A model generated the notes under the pieces. That model searched no databases and was not told where the DNA came from. It saw only the letters and a list, made by a program, of their open reading frames with translations. Of a DNA stretch of 64,000 nucleotides, positions 23,098-33,762 are shown piece after piece (within the stretch, counting starts at the first letter, position 1; the number at the start of each line of letters is the position of its first letter). The position numbers and the translations under genes were made by a program. Origin of the DNA: Diphasiastrum complanatum. Lineage: Eukaryota; Streptophyta; Lycopodiopsida; Lycopodiales; Lycopodiaceae. Where the stretch lies: the NCBI GenBank assembly GCA_029204225.1, contig CM055103.1:39820033-39884032 (forward strand). The letters run 5' to 3'.

Positions 23098-23628
23098 TCA
23101 TTCCTTTAAACGACTAATGTGAAAAACTGGATGTACCTTAACACCTTGAGGAAGTTCTAGCTGATGCGCATTCCGATGGAGCTTCTTTACTATACAAAAT
23201 GGCCCTGCGTAATGAGGTGATAACTTAGGACATTTCCCAGTCTTTAATACCTTAGAGTCTTTTGGGATTCTAAGATATACCCAAGCCCCCTCCTCGTAGA
23301 CCCTAGGTTGTCGCTTTTGATTAGCGTAAAACTGGGCTCTATCCTGAGCCGTTTTTACGTTTTCGCGAGCAACAAGCAACATTTCTTGCATATCATGCAG
23401 GAAATCTACTGTTGCCTTAACCTTAAGGCCTTTAAGTGTCCTTTGAGCGCCAGGATGCCTTGCACATGGGCTGTCATGACATTCATGCAGGATTTGGGCC
23501 CTTATATCATCATTTTCTGGCGCACAAACTTTTTCCATTCCGAAAAAGTAACCCATTCCTAATGGAATAGTCTCTTTGTATCTTGTCCTGAGGAGAAATC
23601 TTGGAATCCTGCATTCCAAGCTCATCAC
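23098..23628 (-). pseudogene. Chromovirus integrase with the catalytic core deleted
   Basis: A continuous 176-codon frame runs from the integrase N-terminal zinc region (HECHDSPCARHPGAQRTL) directly into the C-terminal part (DFLHDMQEMLLVAREN, FYANQKRQPRVYEEGAWVYL, HPVFHISRLKE). The DDE catalytic core that normally separates these blocks is missing, so the protein could not integrate DNA. The Cys pair of the HHCC motif is also lost. The deletion preserves reading frame. Confidence 0.85.
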
Positions 23629-23740
23629 TAGATCTAGAAGAACTTGCCAAGACGTCTAGCCAAATACGACCGAAGTACCTGTCAGTCTTACACAAATCTC
23701 TTAAGGACAGATACAACTCAGATTGGATCTCAGAAAACCT

Positions 23741-24262
23741 TCACTGATTAACCTCTCCAATCCGGCTTAAGGCATTCGTGACACTATTAGAAGTACCCTT
23801 CCGGTACTCAATGCCATAATGAAATTCTTGGAGCATCTCTGACCATCTGGCCTTACAACCCCTAAGGTCGACCGCATCGTTAATATACTTTAACGCTTGA
23901 TGGTCAGTAACTATAGTAAACTGGGAGCCATACACATAATGTCTCCAAACTTTCAGGGCATGAATAACAACAAAAAGTTCCTTGTCATAGGTGGAATACC
24001 GTCTTTGAGCAGGATCCAACTTCTTGCTTTCAAAATCTACCGGTCTACCATCCTGATAAAGGACTGCGCCTATAGCATAGTCACTGGCATCCGTTTCAAG
24101 TACATACGGCTTGTTAGGATCCACTATGTATAAAATAGGCGTTGTAGTTACACAGTATTTGAGGTTCTCAAAACTTTGATTCAACTCTTCAGTCCAAGTA
24201 ACCGGAGGACTGAACTTACTGTGCCGGGTAACTCTTTTAGCCCCTCTGAGGACTTTAATCAA
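23741..24262 (-). pseudogene. Ty3/gypsy reverse transcriptase C-terminus and RNase H
   Basis: An open frame of 173 codons covers the end of the RT connection (SFENLKYCVTTTPIL) and RNase H: LETDASDYAIGAVL, RRYSTYDKELFVVIHALKVW and VTDHQALKYI, which contain the expected acidic residues, ending NALSRIGEVNQ. It belongs to the same element as the integrase remnant downstream, separated by a frame break at about 23720. The RT active-site block is absent because the element is truncated at the inversion junction near 24265. Confidence 0.9.
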
Positions 24263-24349
24263 GCCTAATGTTCAACTCAAAACAAAGGGTAAGAAACCAT
24301 TCTTTTCAAAGAAAGGAAAAAATAAGGCGAAGGAGACATCTTCAGCAGG

Positions 24350-25187
24350 CAATTTGTCAAGGCTTCTGAACTTGCTCATCTATTCGTGGAAAAGTTGTTC
24401 AGGTTGTTTGGGTTGCCGAATGATATTGTTAATGATCAAGATTCTGAGTTCACTGACAAATCTAGCAAGCGGTCTTTGAGAAATTGGAGACCACCTTAAG
24501 TCTAAGGTGTAAAGATCATCGTGAATTAGATGGTCAGACTGAAAGGACGAACCAGTCTATGGAAGATATGCTTCGTGCATATGTTTTCAAGAGACATTCG
24601 GATTGGAAAAGGTACCTTCCAATGATTGAGCTAGCGTATAACAACACAAAGCATTCTACAACGGGTTTTAGTCCATTCACTCTGATATACGGTTTTCAGC
24701 CTAGAGCTCCAATCTTCGTTGCCCTCAAAAGCCTCAAGGTTAAAGCGGTGGTTGATTTCCTGCATGATATGCAAAAAATGCTGCTTGTTGCTCACGATAA
24801 CGTAAAAACGCCTCAGGATAAAGACTCTAAGGTACTAAAGACTAGAAAATATCCTAATTATTGCCTTGTTATGCTAGGCCTTTCCGGATTGTAAAGAAAC
24901 TCAATCGATATGCCTATCAACTAGACCTTCCTCAAGGAATCAAGGTTCACCCAGTTTTTCACATTAGTCGTTTAAAGGAACAACTTGGTGGAAAGGATAA
25001 ATTGATTCTACAAGATAAGCTAGTTCAGCTTGAGGACCTGTCATCCTTTGTACTCTCTGAACCTCAAGCCATTGTTGATGTACGTCAACGTGGGCTCAGA
25101 AACCGCAGGTGACTGAGTACTTGGTTTGTTGGAAAGGAAGTTCTGAAGAGGACACTTGGGAAAAGGAGTCTTTTAAGGGGGATGGAA
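24350..25187 (+). pseudogene. Chromovirus integrase core, C-terminus and chromodomain
   Basis: Plus-strand counterpart of the minus half. Integrase core is readable from about 24350 (ASELAHLFVEKLFRLFGLPN, then IVNDQDSEFTDKS) and continues DGQTERTNQSMEDMLRAYV and NNTKHSTTGFSPFTLIYG. The C-terminus (KVHPVFHISRLKEQL) and the chromodomain (TEYLVCWKGSSEEDTWE) follow in shifted frames. Several frameshifts, for example near 24480 and 24870, make it non-functional. Confidence 0.88.
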
Positions 25188-25630
25188 TGTTAGGGATCGA
25201 ACTTTCTTGGGTCCCAAACCTAATTTGAAACTGAATGTTGACTGGGCCTGTTGACTTGACCAGTGACTCGTGGACCTGCACGGTTGCCACGTGTCATGAT
25301 CTAGGATGTGTGCTTGGCTTGGAGTCTCCCACCTTGGAGGTATACAAGCAAAGGAGGTCTCACTTTACCATTCATTCTATAGAGAAGGTGGATGGTGAGC
25401 GCTTGTGCACAGCCAAGATGTGAGCTAGCTAGGGGTGGGAGATGGCTGACGGCCATAGCAGTGGTATGGGACGCTATTAGGGTTGGAGGTCGGATCTCGC
25501 TTGTTACAGGTCACAAGCCAAGGCACGGAGGGTGAATCTGGATTGAATCCTATGGCAAGGTGGATCATGTTACGTTCGGTTCCTTGTGGGAAACCGACAC
25601 CTGGCAGTTTATCATAAAAAAAACCTAACA
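25188..25630 (+). repeat. LTR of the plus-strand chromovirus half
   Basis: 443 bp beginning TGTTAGGGATCG after the polypurine tract AAGGGGGATGGAA and ending AAACCTAACA. The TGTTAGG and CCTAACA ends form the usual short terminal inverted repeat. Confidence 0.88.
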
Positions 25631-25795
25631 CACCTCTAAAGCCACCAAACAATAGCTCTTAATGCCAATAGATGCACCCTAAACCCCTAAACCCTAAATC
25701 TAGAAACAACTATGCAAATAGGGCTTCGAGCACATCAACCACAAGAATGCTCATGATGACCACCTACGTCGAAGCCTACCATCTCCCTGGCAATC

Positions 25796-26834
25796 TATAG
25801 CGCAGGCATCCCAAAGGGAGCCGAGAACCACGACTTAGCTTCCCAGCCTTCAACTCTTGTCGTCCAAACTACAAGCAGCCAACTCGCCAACAACGATCAA
25901 ACTTAACCAACTGGAAGTTCAGAAACCAACATTGAGATCCAACCTGGCGCCATGCCAGATCGGGGTGTGGGTGACTTCCCTCCAAGCAAGCCGCCCGACA
26001 TACATCAAACTTAACCAACTCGAAGCTTCGTTACAAACGAGTAACATCCATTCCAAGCAAGCGGTCTGACTTACATCAGACTTAACCAACTGAAAGCTTC
26101 GTCACGAGCGCTGGAAGCCAACCTGGCGCCACGCCAGACTGGACAGCCATAAACAGGTAAGCAAGCCATCCAACTCAGCCGACAGGTTAGAGCCCGTTCC
26201 CCAAGAGCTTAACCCATTCACGTTCATGCAAGGAACACTCAAAACCACAAGCCGCGACAGATATGGAGACAACCAGTTCTTGGACCAAAAGGTCCCGACA
26301 GCATACCGCTGGTGCCACGGACCGAATGGTCCCGACAGCATACCGCTGGTGTCCCGGGATACGACCCTCAGCTATGTGCCAAATTAAAAAGTTTGAAGCG
26401 GCCTTACAACTGGCGCTTTTACCGAACACTGAAACCCAGAAGGTAATCAGAGTCAGTTTGAGAAAAATCCCACTTTATTGATAAATCTGAGAAGGTTACA
26501 TCATTTCAAGTGTGTGACCGACCCTAGTCTCCGAGGCGCTGGCATGCCAAGGCAAGTGCCAAGACAACATTCCAGCAAGGGAGGCTGAGACTTGGTTGGA
26601 GCTCGCCCTGAGTCGCAACCCGCACTCCCCTATAGTATTGGTGGGATTCGCCACCTCCCCTCATACCAAGTACTCCACCCAGGCTGGTAAAGCACGTTTT
26701 CTCTCTCTAGGATTTTCTTTCTAGAAAATCATTTTCTCTCTCTAGAATTTATTGATCCCCAAGCTTCCTTTAATCATGCCTAGATCGTGTGAGGTGATTG
26801 CACATCGATCTAAGCTCTCTAGACTTCGCTAGAC
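25796..26834 (-). repeat. 3' LTR of copy B, truncated
   Basis: Matches the other three LTRs of the family from its CTATA/CTACA end up to CTTCGCTAGA. The terminal TGTTGTAAAGC segment is missing and is replaced by about 250 bp of sequence not present in copy A. Confidence 0.85.
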
Positions 26835-28825
26835 CCTGTCGCTTCTGACTTTTGACTTTGGAACTCCTTTGAGCTCCTGATTTGTCCTTACTGCACTTTG
26901 TGTTGAGCTCCCTGAGCTCCAGATTTGATCAGTTCCGCACAGGTATCAAGGCTCCCTGAGCCAAAGGATTATCGTTTGATTGCCCACTTTATGGTCCACT
27001 CCGTGCCTTGTTGCTTTCGCGCCTAGATTTCTCTCCTTGTCCCAGCCTGATCTTGATACTTTTCCTTCTTGGCTCTTTAAGGTAGGCAAAGATTGAGTAC
27101 TCCGCAATGCACCTCTCACTTAGCTTGAAGTAGCTCTTTGAATCAGCCCAAATGTAACCATTGACCTCGTGGAGAGCCAAAGGGTCGCACCAGTTTGATC
27201 CGCATACGAACTATCTCTTCGCGTTTGTTTGAAGCACCATGTCCGTCGCGCAAAACTTGGTCAGTTGCCTCACAGTCAAAACAAGAAGTGTACATCGAGC
27301 TTGGCTTCAAGTAGCTCTCTTTGAATCAGACACATGCACCTAGAGTTTGCACTAGTCCGATCTCAACACGAACTTTAGCGCCCGTTCGAAGTACCAAGTC
27401 TCTCATGCAAGACTCAACTTTCACAGTTCCTTCATTGATCAGCTGCCTTACACGTAACACAAGCCAACGTACTCATATGTTTCCTCATCATTGTTGGTCC
27501 AGAGAAAGCCTATAACAAACTTTCCATTCCGCAACAAAAACTTGTCAACTTATTAGGTCCAAAGTTCGCCAGTCTCCTCGTGTGAGTCTGGCTAGGTCAC
27601 CTTGAATTTGCCCCCGTTTTGATCAACTTTTATTCAAAATTTGCCCCAAGAGAGAGGTGTGTGTGATAGTTCCCCTCCACTTATAAAATCAGCTGATCGG
27701 ACTTAGAGTAGAATTCTTCGGACAAAAAGCCTTTCCAACACTTTGCTTTCCATCTGCTAGGATTATGGCTCGATCCAACTTGTTGCCAATCTTTGAAGAG
27801 GATCCTAGTCTTTTCCCCTTTGAGGAAAAACCCAACTGACATTGGATATTACCCATGCTCAGTGAGTTTCCGTTCCGAAGGTGGCCGTTCCAAATGAAGA
27901 CCAACTGCTCCATAGAAGATCTCCCCTGAAATTGCCCTTTCCAACTTTTGACTTCCTGCTTGCGTCTGATGGGCGTTGTCGCAAATGAAACTAACCCAAG
28001 AAACAAGCTAGCCATCCATCCTTCGCAAACATTGAGTCGTTTCGTTGCCGTTCACGTGCGAGTACTTGAGCTGCAAATCCGCCCCACAGATTCTGTAGTC
28101 CTCTTTGTTTGATGGTATCAGCCTTCAAAAGAAAGGTTCCTTCTCGAGCCATCAGCTCCTTGTCTCACAAGCAATCATGCAAACCAGGCAAAGCACGAGT
28201 ACTAAGACTCACCACGAATACATATAAGCAAGACACTCAGGCAGGTTTACTAACAGGTAACAAAGACAAGGTCCCCCTTTGAGATAGTCCTGCCAAAGGA
28301 CCTTTGCCTGGCCGCGCCCATACAGATCGATCACAGAATCAGCCCACAGAGGACACCCATTCAACTATCCGTGCTTTCACCATTAAGCAGCACATTGCCT
28401 CAGTCACGCCCCACCACTTTTTGGTCGATAGCCCTTATAGCTAAACGATCGGCAGCTATCCCGCACCGGCAGCTAACCACCCGTGCTTTGCACCCGAATT
28501 CGAGCAGCATCTCTGTATCAATGGTTAACCCGTACAGTTCGAATATGTCGCCCCGCACCCCACAAGGCACAGACCGTGCTTACACCAATCTAATGGCAGC
28601 ACACTGCCTCATCCGTCCTACGTGCAGACAGCGCCAGGCCCGAACCGCGAGAATTGACCGTGCTTACACCAGCACCTTGATTCATCGAGCCCCTCGTTCT
28701 GCCGACCACCCCGACCATGGACGCACCAGTGCTTACACTGTGGGCAGCACCTTGCACAACAGTTGTCTTGATGAACCCCAAACAGTGGCCATTTCTGTGA
28801 GATCCGCATAGCTGACCGGCCAGTC

Positions 28826-28838
28826 GGCTCTGATACCA
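28826..28838 (-). other. Primer binding site of copy B, tRNA-Met type
   Basis: On the minus strand TGGTATCAGAGCC follows the LTR end GCGCTACA after two bases. The identical site and spacing recur in copy A. Confidence 0.9.
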
Positions 28839-28840
28839 CA

Positions 28841-30047
28841 TGTAGCGCAATCATCCCAAAGGGAGCCGGGAACCACGACTTAGCTTCCCAATCTTCAACT
28901 CTTGCTGTCCAAACCCACTTGACATACAAGCAGCCAACTCGCCAACAACGATCAGACTTAACCAACTGGAAGTTCAGAAACCAACATTGAGATCCAACCT
29001 GGCACCATGCCAGATCGGGGGTCCCGATGTGGGTGACTTCCCTCCAAGCAAGTCGCCCGACATACATCAAACTTAACCAACTTGAAGCTTCGTTATAAAC
29101 GAGTAACATCCATTCCAAGCAAGCGGTCTGACTTACATCAAACTTAACCAACTGAAAGCTTCGTCACGAGCGCTGGAAGCCAACCTGGCGCCATGCCAAA
29201 CTGGACAGCCATAAACAGGTAACTTTCACCCAAGCAAGCCATCCAACTCAGCCGACAGGTTAGAGCCCGTTCCCCAAGAGCTTAACCCATTCACGTTTAT
29301 GCAAGGAACACTCAGAACCACAAGCCGCGACAGATATGGAGACAACCGGTTCCTGGACCAAATGGTCCCGAAAGCATATCGCTGGCGCCACGGACCGAAT
29401 GGTCCCGATGGCATACCGTTGGCGTCCCGGGATACGACCCTCAGCTATGTGCCAAATTAAAAAGTTTGAAGCGGCCTTACAACTGGCACTTTTACCGAGC
29501 ACTGAAACCCAGAAGGTAATCAGAGTCAGTTTGAGAAAAATCCCACTTTATTGATAAATCTGAGAAGGTTACATCATTTCAAGTGTGTGACCGACCCTAG
29601 TCTCCAGGGCGCTGGCATGCCAAGGCGAGTGCCAGGACAACATTCCAGCAAGGGAGGCTGAGACTTGGTTGGAGCTCGCCCTGAGTCGCAACCCGCACTC
29701 CCCTATAATATTAGTGGGATTCGCCACCTCCCCTCATACCAAGTACTCTACCCAGGCTGGTAAAGCACATTTTCTCTCTCTAGGATTTTTTCTCTAGAAA
29801 GTTATTTTCTCTCTCTAAAATTTATTGATCCCCAAGCTTCCTTTAATCATGCCTAGATCGTGTGAGGTGATTGCACATCGATCTGAGCTCTCTGGACTTC
29901 GCTAGAACCGATCGAAGATTTTCAGCCATAGGAACTTGGCACCGGCTGGATTCTGGTCACAATGGCGCCGGGAGCAGCAGGGGCGCTGCTGGCGCCAGGG
30001 ACAATGTTGGCGCTGGAAGTAGAGCTTGTAAAGGTAGCTTTACAACA
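28841..30047 (-). repeat. 5' LTR of copy B
   Basis: About 1.2 kb; on the minus strand it starts TGTTGTAAAGCTACC and ends TTGCGCTACA. It aligns throughout with the 1233-bp LTRs of copy A and carries the same two GGACC-N4-GGTCC hairpins (29355-29368 and 29392-29405). Confidence 0.9.
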
Positions 30048-30052
30048 CAATC

Positions 30053-30911
30053 CTACAATCAAATCTAACCAGAGGATCCACTCAAAACGATGCACTATAG
30101 CCTCCAAACAATCCAAAGAAAAAATTGGTGGAAAAAAACTTCAAGGTGGTGTTTTACTAGCAAATCTCCTCACACTCACTCTTTCCATCTCCATTGTGCT
30201 ACAATCACCTTCCATAGATCACTACCTTGACATAGAGTGCTCACACATGCATTTGGGCCTCATATTGCTCTCTGCACAACCACAAAAAACTCCATAGAAA
30301 GTGCACCCACGAATCGGGCTTTGCGACTGATATAAAAAAATTTGTAGTTTTTTCTTGGGACAACATTCCGAAATGCTATTGTCCCAAAACGTGGTTCCAA
30401 TGCAACATAGATTATGCTTGATTAAAACAAAGTCATTGGAGTCAATATTCATTTTTGATTTTGACTATGCAACAACTTTGAGTTCAAAAACCAACCTTTT
30501 GATTGAGGCCAAGTTTGGAGGCTACCCTCACAAGGCCCTTCACTTGTCGCTATGAACCTAGTCAACTTGTCTCTCATTTTGCCTTTCAATTCCTGAAGTG
30601 ACTTTGCCCTATCCTCGGTTACCTTATCGATGGATGCCTGGTTGACTTTCTACTAAGCTGATATGATCAAGAGTTAGGCTAGTTAAATTTTGAAGTTAGC
30701 AGTTGTGGAATAATGTGTTGGATGAAATGAATAGGCTGAGTGCAGAGTTGGGAGATACACTTTAAGTCCTGCTCCACCGAGGTGCCATAAGAAACTCTCA
30801 CCCCATCACCAATCGGGTGACGGCTCGTAGTGTTGAAGGGTGAACTTCAAGACCTTCAACCTGTCAAACACAACCTTCAGCTGCAACTTGACAGTGACAA
30901 ACAGAGCACTT
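30053..30911. other. Unassigned intronic sequence
   Basis: Between copy B and the copia fragment. Small open frames are present but no domain, RNA gene or clear repeat was recognised. Confidence 0.5.
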
Positions 30912-32180
30912 TGTTAACTAACCACCTGGTTAGCACAAAACATTGCATTACAAGAAACATTACAAGATAGTTAGGAAAGATACAAATACCTGATAGGCAT
31001 CAAACAAAAGGTAGGAGATGGAATATGTAGGAGATATTATCATCCTAGTTTGCTGCACTTAGAAAGTAGCTACAATAGCATCAAATGCTCTGTGAAGCAC
31101 CTTACCTCTATATGCATCTTGATAGTTAATATATTGTTCAAGCTTTCCATCTTCAACGAATCTATTGTTCATACTTCTATGATGTCTTATGTTGTTGTCT
31201 ATAAGTGTTAGTTTGCAGTTTTGTTTGCTATTTCTCTGTGCAAGTTAGGTGACTCACAAGGAAATTTGAGCCAGAGACTAATTCAGAATCTCAGAAAACC
31301 AGCTTCCGTTAATTCATACACTTGCAACAGTGGTATCAGAGCAGTTGCAAATTCAGAGTCAACCAAATAGCATGGAATGGCAACAAACCTGCAACAAAAT
31401 GTTGTCATAACATTCGCTGGATTAAACTATAAAATCCAGAAGCACAAGATGAAGATGCTTTATAGGGGAGAGGGATCATGGCATGTGGTGGAAGGAGCTG
31501 AAGCCAGACCAGCAGAAGGGGACAAGAAGAATGATCGTGCTATGGCATTGATCACATTGTCTCTTGTTGAGGACATAATGATGACCACAGAGAATTGCCA
31601 AACCAGCCAAGAAATTTGGCAAAGATTGCAAAATAGGTACAAGCGGAAGACTGGTGCAGAAATTTTGCATCTCAACAACCATTCTGAATCTAAAGTGTGA
31701 TGGTTCTGATATCAACCAGCGTGCTAGCAGAATGAAAAATATCTCTGCTCAGTTGGCAGCAGTGGATCAAGAAAATGCAACGCCTGCGGTCCGACAGTTC
31801 CTACATTTTGTCAAGACACTTCCGGCATCTTACCAATCTCTACGAACTATACTCATGAGGACACCAAATATAGCACTTGATGATGCTGTGAAGGCTGTAG
31901 CAAATAAAATGGTCATGAAGAATCAAACAGATCAACAAAACAGTCAGGATAAGTCAAAGGAAAGAAGAAGGAAAAAGTGAAATCACAGGGAGGGTTTCAC
32001 ATCAAATTCAAGGCCACTGCCAATTCCAAGCAAAAAGGGAACAAATGCATGGCGTCAGTGGAATGCTCCCATTCCAAGAAGAAGGGCCGTACAGATAAGG
32101 AGTGTTGGTTTAATCCAAACATTTCTTCCATTCATTGCAAGAAGAAAGGTCACTCTGCCTATGAGTGTCTAGGTATATAA
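30912..32180 (+). mobile_element. Ty1/copia fragment: LTR end, PBS and broken gag
   Basis: A PBS (TGGTATCAGAGC, 31331-31342) follows sequence ending TTGCAACA, which is taken as the LTR end. The LTR start is uncertain (TGTTAACTAACC at 30912 or TGTTGGATG at about 30716). Gag starts at the ATG at 31377. A frameshift near 31680 separates the N-terminal part (FAGLNY, LYRGEGSWHVVEG, CQTSQEIWQRLQNRY) from the next (FLHFVKTLPASYQSLRTIL). Two degraded zinc knuckles follow (ECSHSKKKGRTDKECW and IHCKKKGHSAYEC). No protease, integrase or RT follows before exon 2 of the host gene at 32596. Confidence 0.8.
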
Positions 32181-32595
32181 TTGACTCAGTGAAGCTTAAT
32201 TAGTAAATCTCAAGCCCTGAAATCGACTCATGTGACTCACAGCACCATACGCTTTTTGGGAACGTTATCCAATAGCATTCAACCTGGTCGTTGACAGCTC
32301 CTTCCCTCAACTCGAGGTCTCAAGTTCGAAATTACTCAACAAGCATGGACAAACAGAACTGAAAAAGGTTTTATACAGCTCAAGTCTCCATCAAAAAAAG
32401 AAAAGGCAACTGCAAGAGATCTCCAATGCACACAGAAAATTCGTAAACATTTCACGCCTGAAAGGGGCACAACAAATGCACTAGCTTCACCTTTTGTAGA
32501 TTGTCCTCTTAGGAATAACAAACTTAGCCATATGGCACACTATATTCCAGCAGATAAGCAAACAAACAGACATTGGGGGAAGGGGGAGGGCGAAC

Positions 32596-32805
32596 CTGGT
32601 CGATGGGACATCGATAAAAGTTTCTTCCCATGTTCTTTTCAGTTTTAGCGCAGCGCACTATGCATGTTCCAGCCCCACAAGGGCAAGATAGCTCACATTG
32701 TGGTTGTGCGGGCCGATAGTTAAGGCCGGTCGCTCCAGAGACGACTTCACTTCCTCCATACGATGCATTGTCACACCACTCAAAAAAACCGCATTGCCCT
32801 TCCTC
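32596..32805 (-). CDS. GRF/CCHC zinc-finger protein gene, exon 2
   Basis: 70 codons in phase 0 at both ends (residues 175-244). It supplies the second half of GRF finger 1 (EEGQCGFFEWCDN) and the first half of GRF finger 2 (CPCGAGTCIV, then KNMGRNFYRCP). The exon thus joins two split fingers, the pattern expected if one GRF exon unit had been duplicated. Splice sites are GAGCAG|GAG at its start and GACCAG|GTTCGC at its end. Confidence 0.92.
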
Positions 32806-33167
32806 CTGCTCATTGACCAATTTGCATAATTTTTCATTTTACAAATGCTATTCAGAATTCTATCTCTATTGAGAAGAAGCAAAAACGAGCTCCACTTGGT
32901 CGCTATTTACCATCAACTCTAATCCTAAAATGACTACAAACTAGAGATAATAATTTAACTGGAAAAATCTTGAAATATTTGTTTTAGTTATCGGTCGTTA
33001 AGAGATTGCAATTTCAACACTGGATTTTTGTATTTAATCAAAGCATTTAGTACATTTAATCTAACCAATACTTGTAGATAAGCATTTGTTCAACCCAGAC
33101 GGGATGGAACATCAACTCCCATTGCAACCAGACTACCCATGAAGACCCTATATGTCAAAAAAACTAC

Positions 33168-33689
33168 CTTTCTCCGAGGGCAGCGGTAAAATTTACGGCC
33201 TTGATTCTTTGCAGTGTTTGCTGTCAAAACAAGGCAAGCACCACCACCACAAGGACAAAGCCTTTCTGGCTCCTTCGGTGCTACCTGATGTCCTTCGGCC
33301 TCAAAACGAGAACCCTTCGGATGTGGACAATTTGTGGCCCAGTGCCCCTCATTCCCACAATTAAAGCAAGCTCCCTCCCTTGGCATGCCTCCAGCACTGG
33401 ATCCATCAACATACCCCTGTGTCACTCCGCTCGCAAAACTCTCTTTGTACCCAGCCCTGTCAGACTTGTAACCACCACTGCTGCGTCCCCTTCCTCTGCT
33501 TGCAGCTCCTCTTCCAGTCCCTATGCCTGATAAAGAATTCTGCCAATACTGACTGTTACTTCCTCTCAATGCAGCAAGATATTCACCTTCAGGGTCCTGT
33601 CGCTGAAGCTTCATAGGTCTATAACTCTCTTCTCTATCGTCTTCAGCCCCATAACGTGGGTTAGAAGAGCCTGATTCGCTTCCCTCCAT
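33168..33689 (-). CDS. GRF/CCHC zinc-finger protein gene, exon 1 (N-terminus)
   Basis: First coding exon of a three-exon gene (33689-33168, 32805-32596, 19198-18659; 423 aa in total). It starts MEGSESGSSNPRYG. Residues 60-82 are Gly/Arg-rich (GRGAASRGRGRSSGG). A CCHC knuckle lies at 108-121 (CFNCGNEGHWATNC) and the first half of GRF finger 1 begins at 145 (CPCGGGACLVL, KNQGRKFYRCP). The donor is AAG|GTAGTT. GRF fingers bind single-stranded nucleic acid in topoisomerase 3 alpha, NEIL3 and APE2, and CCHC knuckles also bind single strands, so a nuclear nucleic-acid binding role is inferred. Small plant zinc-knuckle proteins with GRF fingers are known, but a specific function is not established here. 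No catalytic domain is present, which argues against topoisomerase. Confidence 0.92.
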
Positions 33690-33762
33690 ATCTCGCAATC
33701 TAATTCTTACTAGCAACGGACAAGTTCATGAAGGAGTCAAAGACAATACTTCGTTCAGCTAT

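Larger units (their letters stand above)
22426..25630. mobile_element. Two chromovirus 3' halves joined head to head between inverted LTRs
   Basis: The left half is on the minus strand: RT end and RNase H at 24262-23741, integrase zinc region joined to integrase C-terminus at 23628-23098, a shortened chromodomain near 23070-22990, then an LTR at 22937-22426. The right half is on the plus strand: a gag-like basic stretch at about 24270-24345, integrase core from about 24350, integrase C-terminus and chromodomain (EYLVCWKGS near 25112), polypurine tract 25175-25187, LTR 25188-25630. Both outer ends have the TGTTAGG/CCTAACA terminus, but no matching target duplication was found at the outside. 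The halves are related but not identical, so this is an inverted composite rather than a single insertion. It lies in intron 2 of the zinc-finger gene. Confidence 0.85.
25796..30047 (-). mobile_element. Non-autonomous LTR retrotransposon (LARD-like), copy B
   Basis: Complete insertion flanked by the 5-bp target duplication CAATC (25791-25795 and 30048-30052). In minus orientation it has a 5' LTR at 30047-28841, a tRNA-Met PBS at 28838-28826 and about 2 kb of internal sequence. The 3' LTR at about 26834-25796 lacks its first ~200 bp relative to copy A. No gag, pol or other conserved domain is present on either strand; the open frames found are short and not conserved between copies. Size and content fit a large retrotransposon derivative mobilised in trans. 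It lies in intron 2 of the GRF/CCHC gene in the same orientation as the gene. Copy A at 55051-59323 is its inverted relative. Confidence 0.9.
19199..32595 (-). other. 13.4-kb intron 2 of the GRF/CCHC gene, filled with mobile elements
   Basis: The donor is CAG|GTTCGC at 32596/32595 and the acceptor TTGCAG ends at 19199. Both flanking exons are in phase 0 and jointly rebuild a GRF finger. The intron holds a (TC)n tract, a LINE tail, the inverted chromovirus pair, non-autonomous LTR element copy B and a copia gag fragment. The first 1.4 kb on the exon-3 side (19199-20572) shows no recognisable element. Confidence 0.85.

Noticed and set aside
28371-29151. Long open frames (146-177 codons) inside non-autonomous element copy B, with counterparts in copy A (56187-56816)
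   Set aside because: Frames differ between copies, overlap on both strands and cross LTR and PBS boundaries; GC-rich composition explains them.
32305-32330. Possible second tRNA-derived SINE with a box-B-like GGTCTCAAGTTCGAAA
   Set aside because: No convincing box A at the right distance and no target duplication was found.
18659-33689. DNA topoisomerase 3 alpha (which also has GRF and CCHC fingers in plants)
   Set aside because: No Toprim or catalytic domain upstream, and the first exon has its own start and low-complexity N-terminus.
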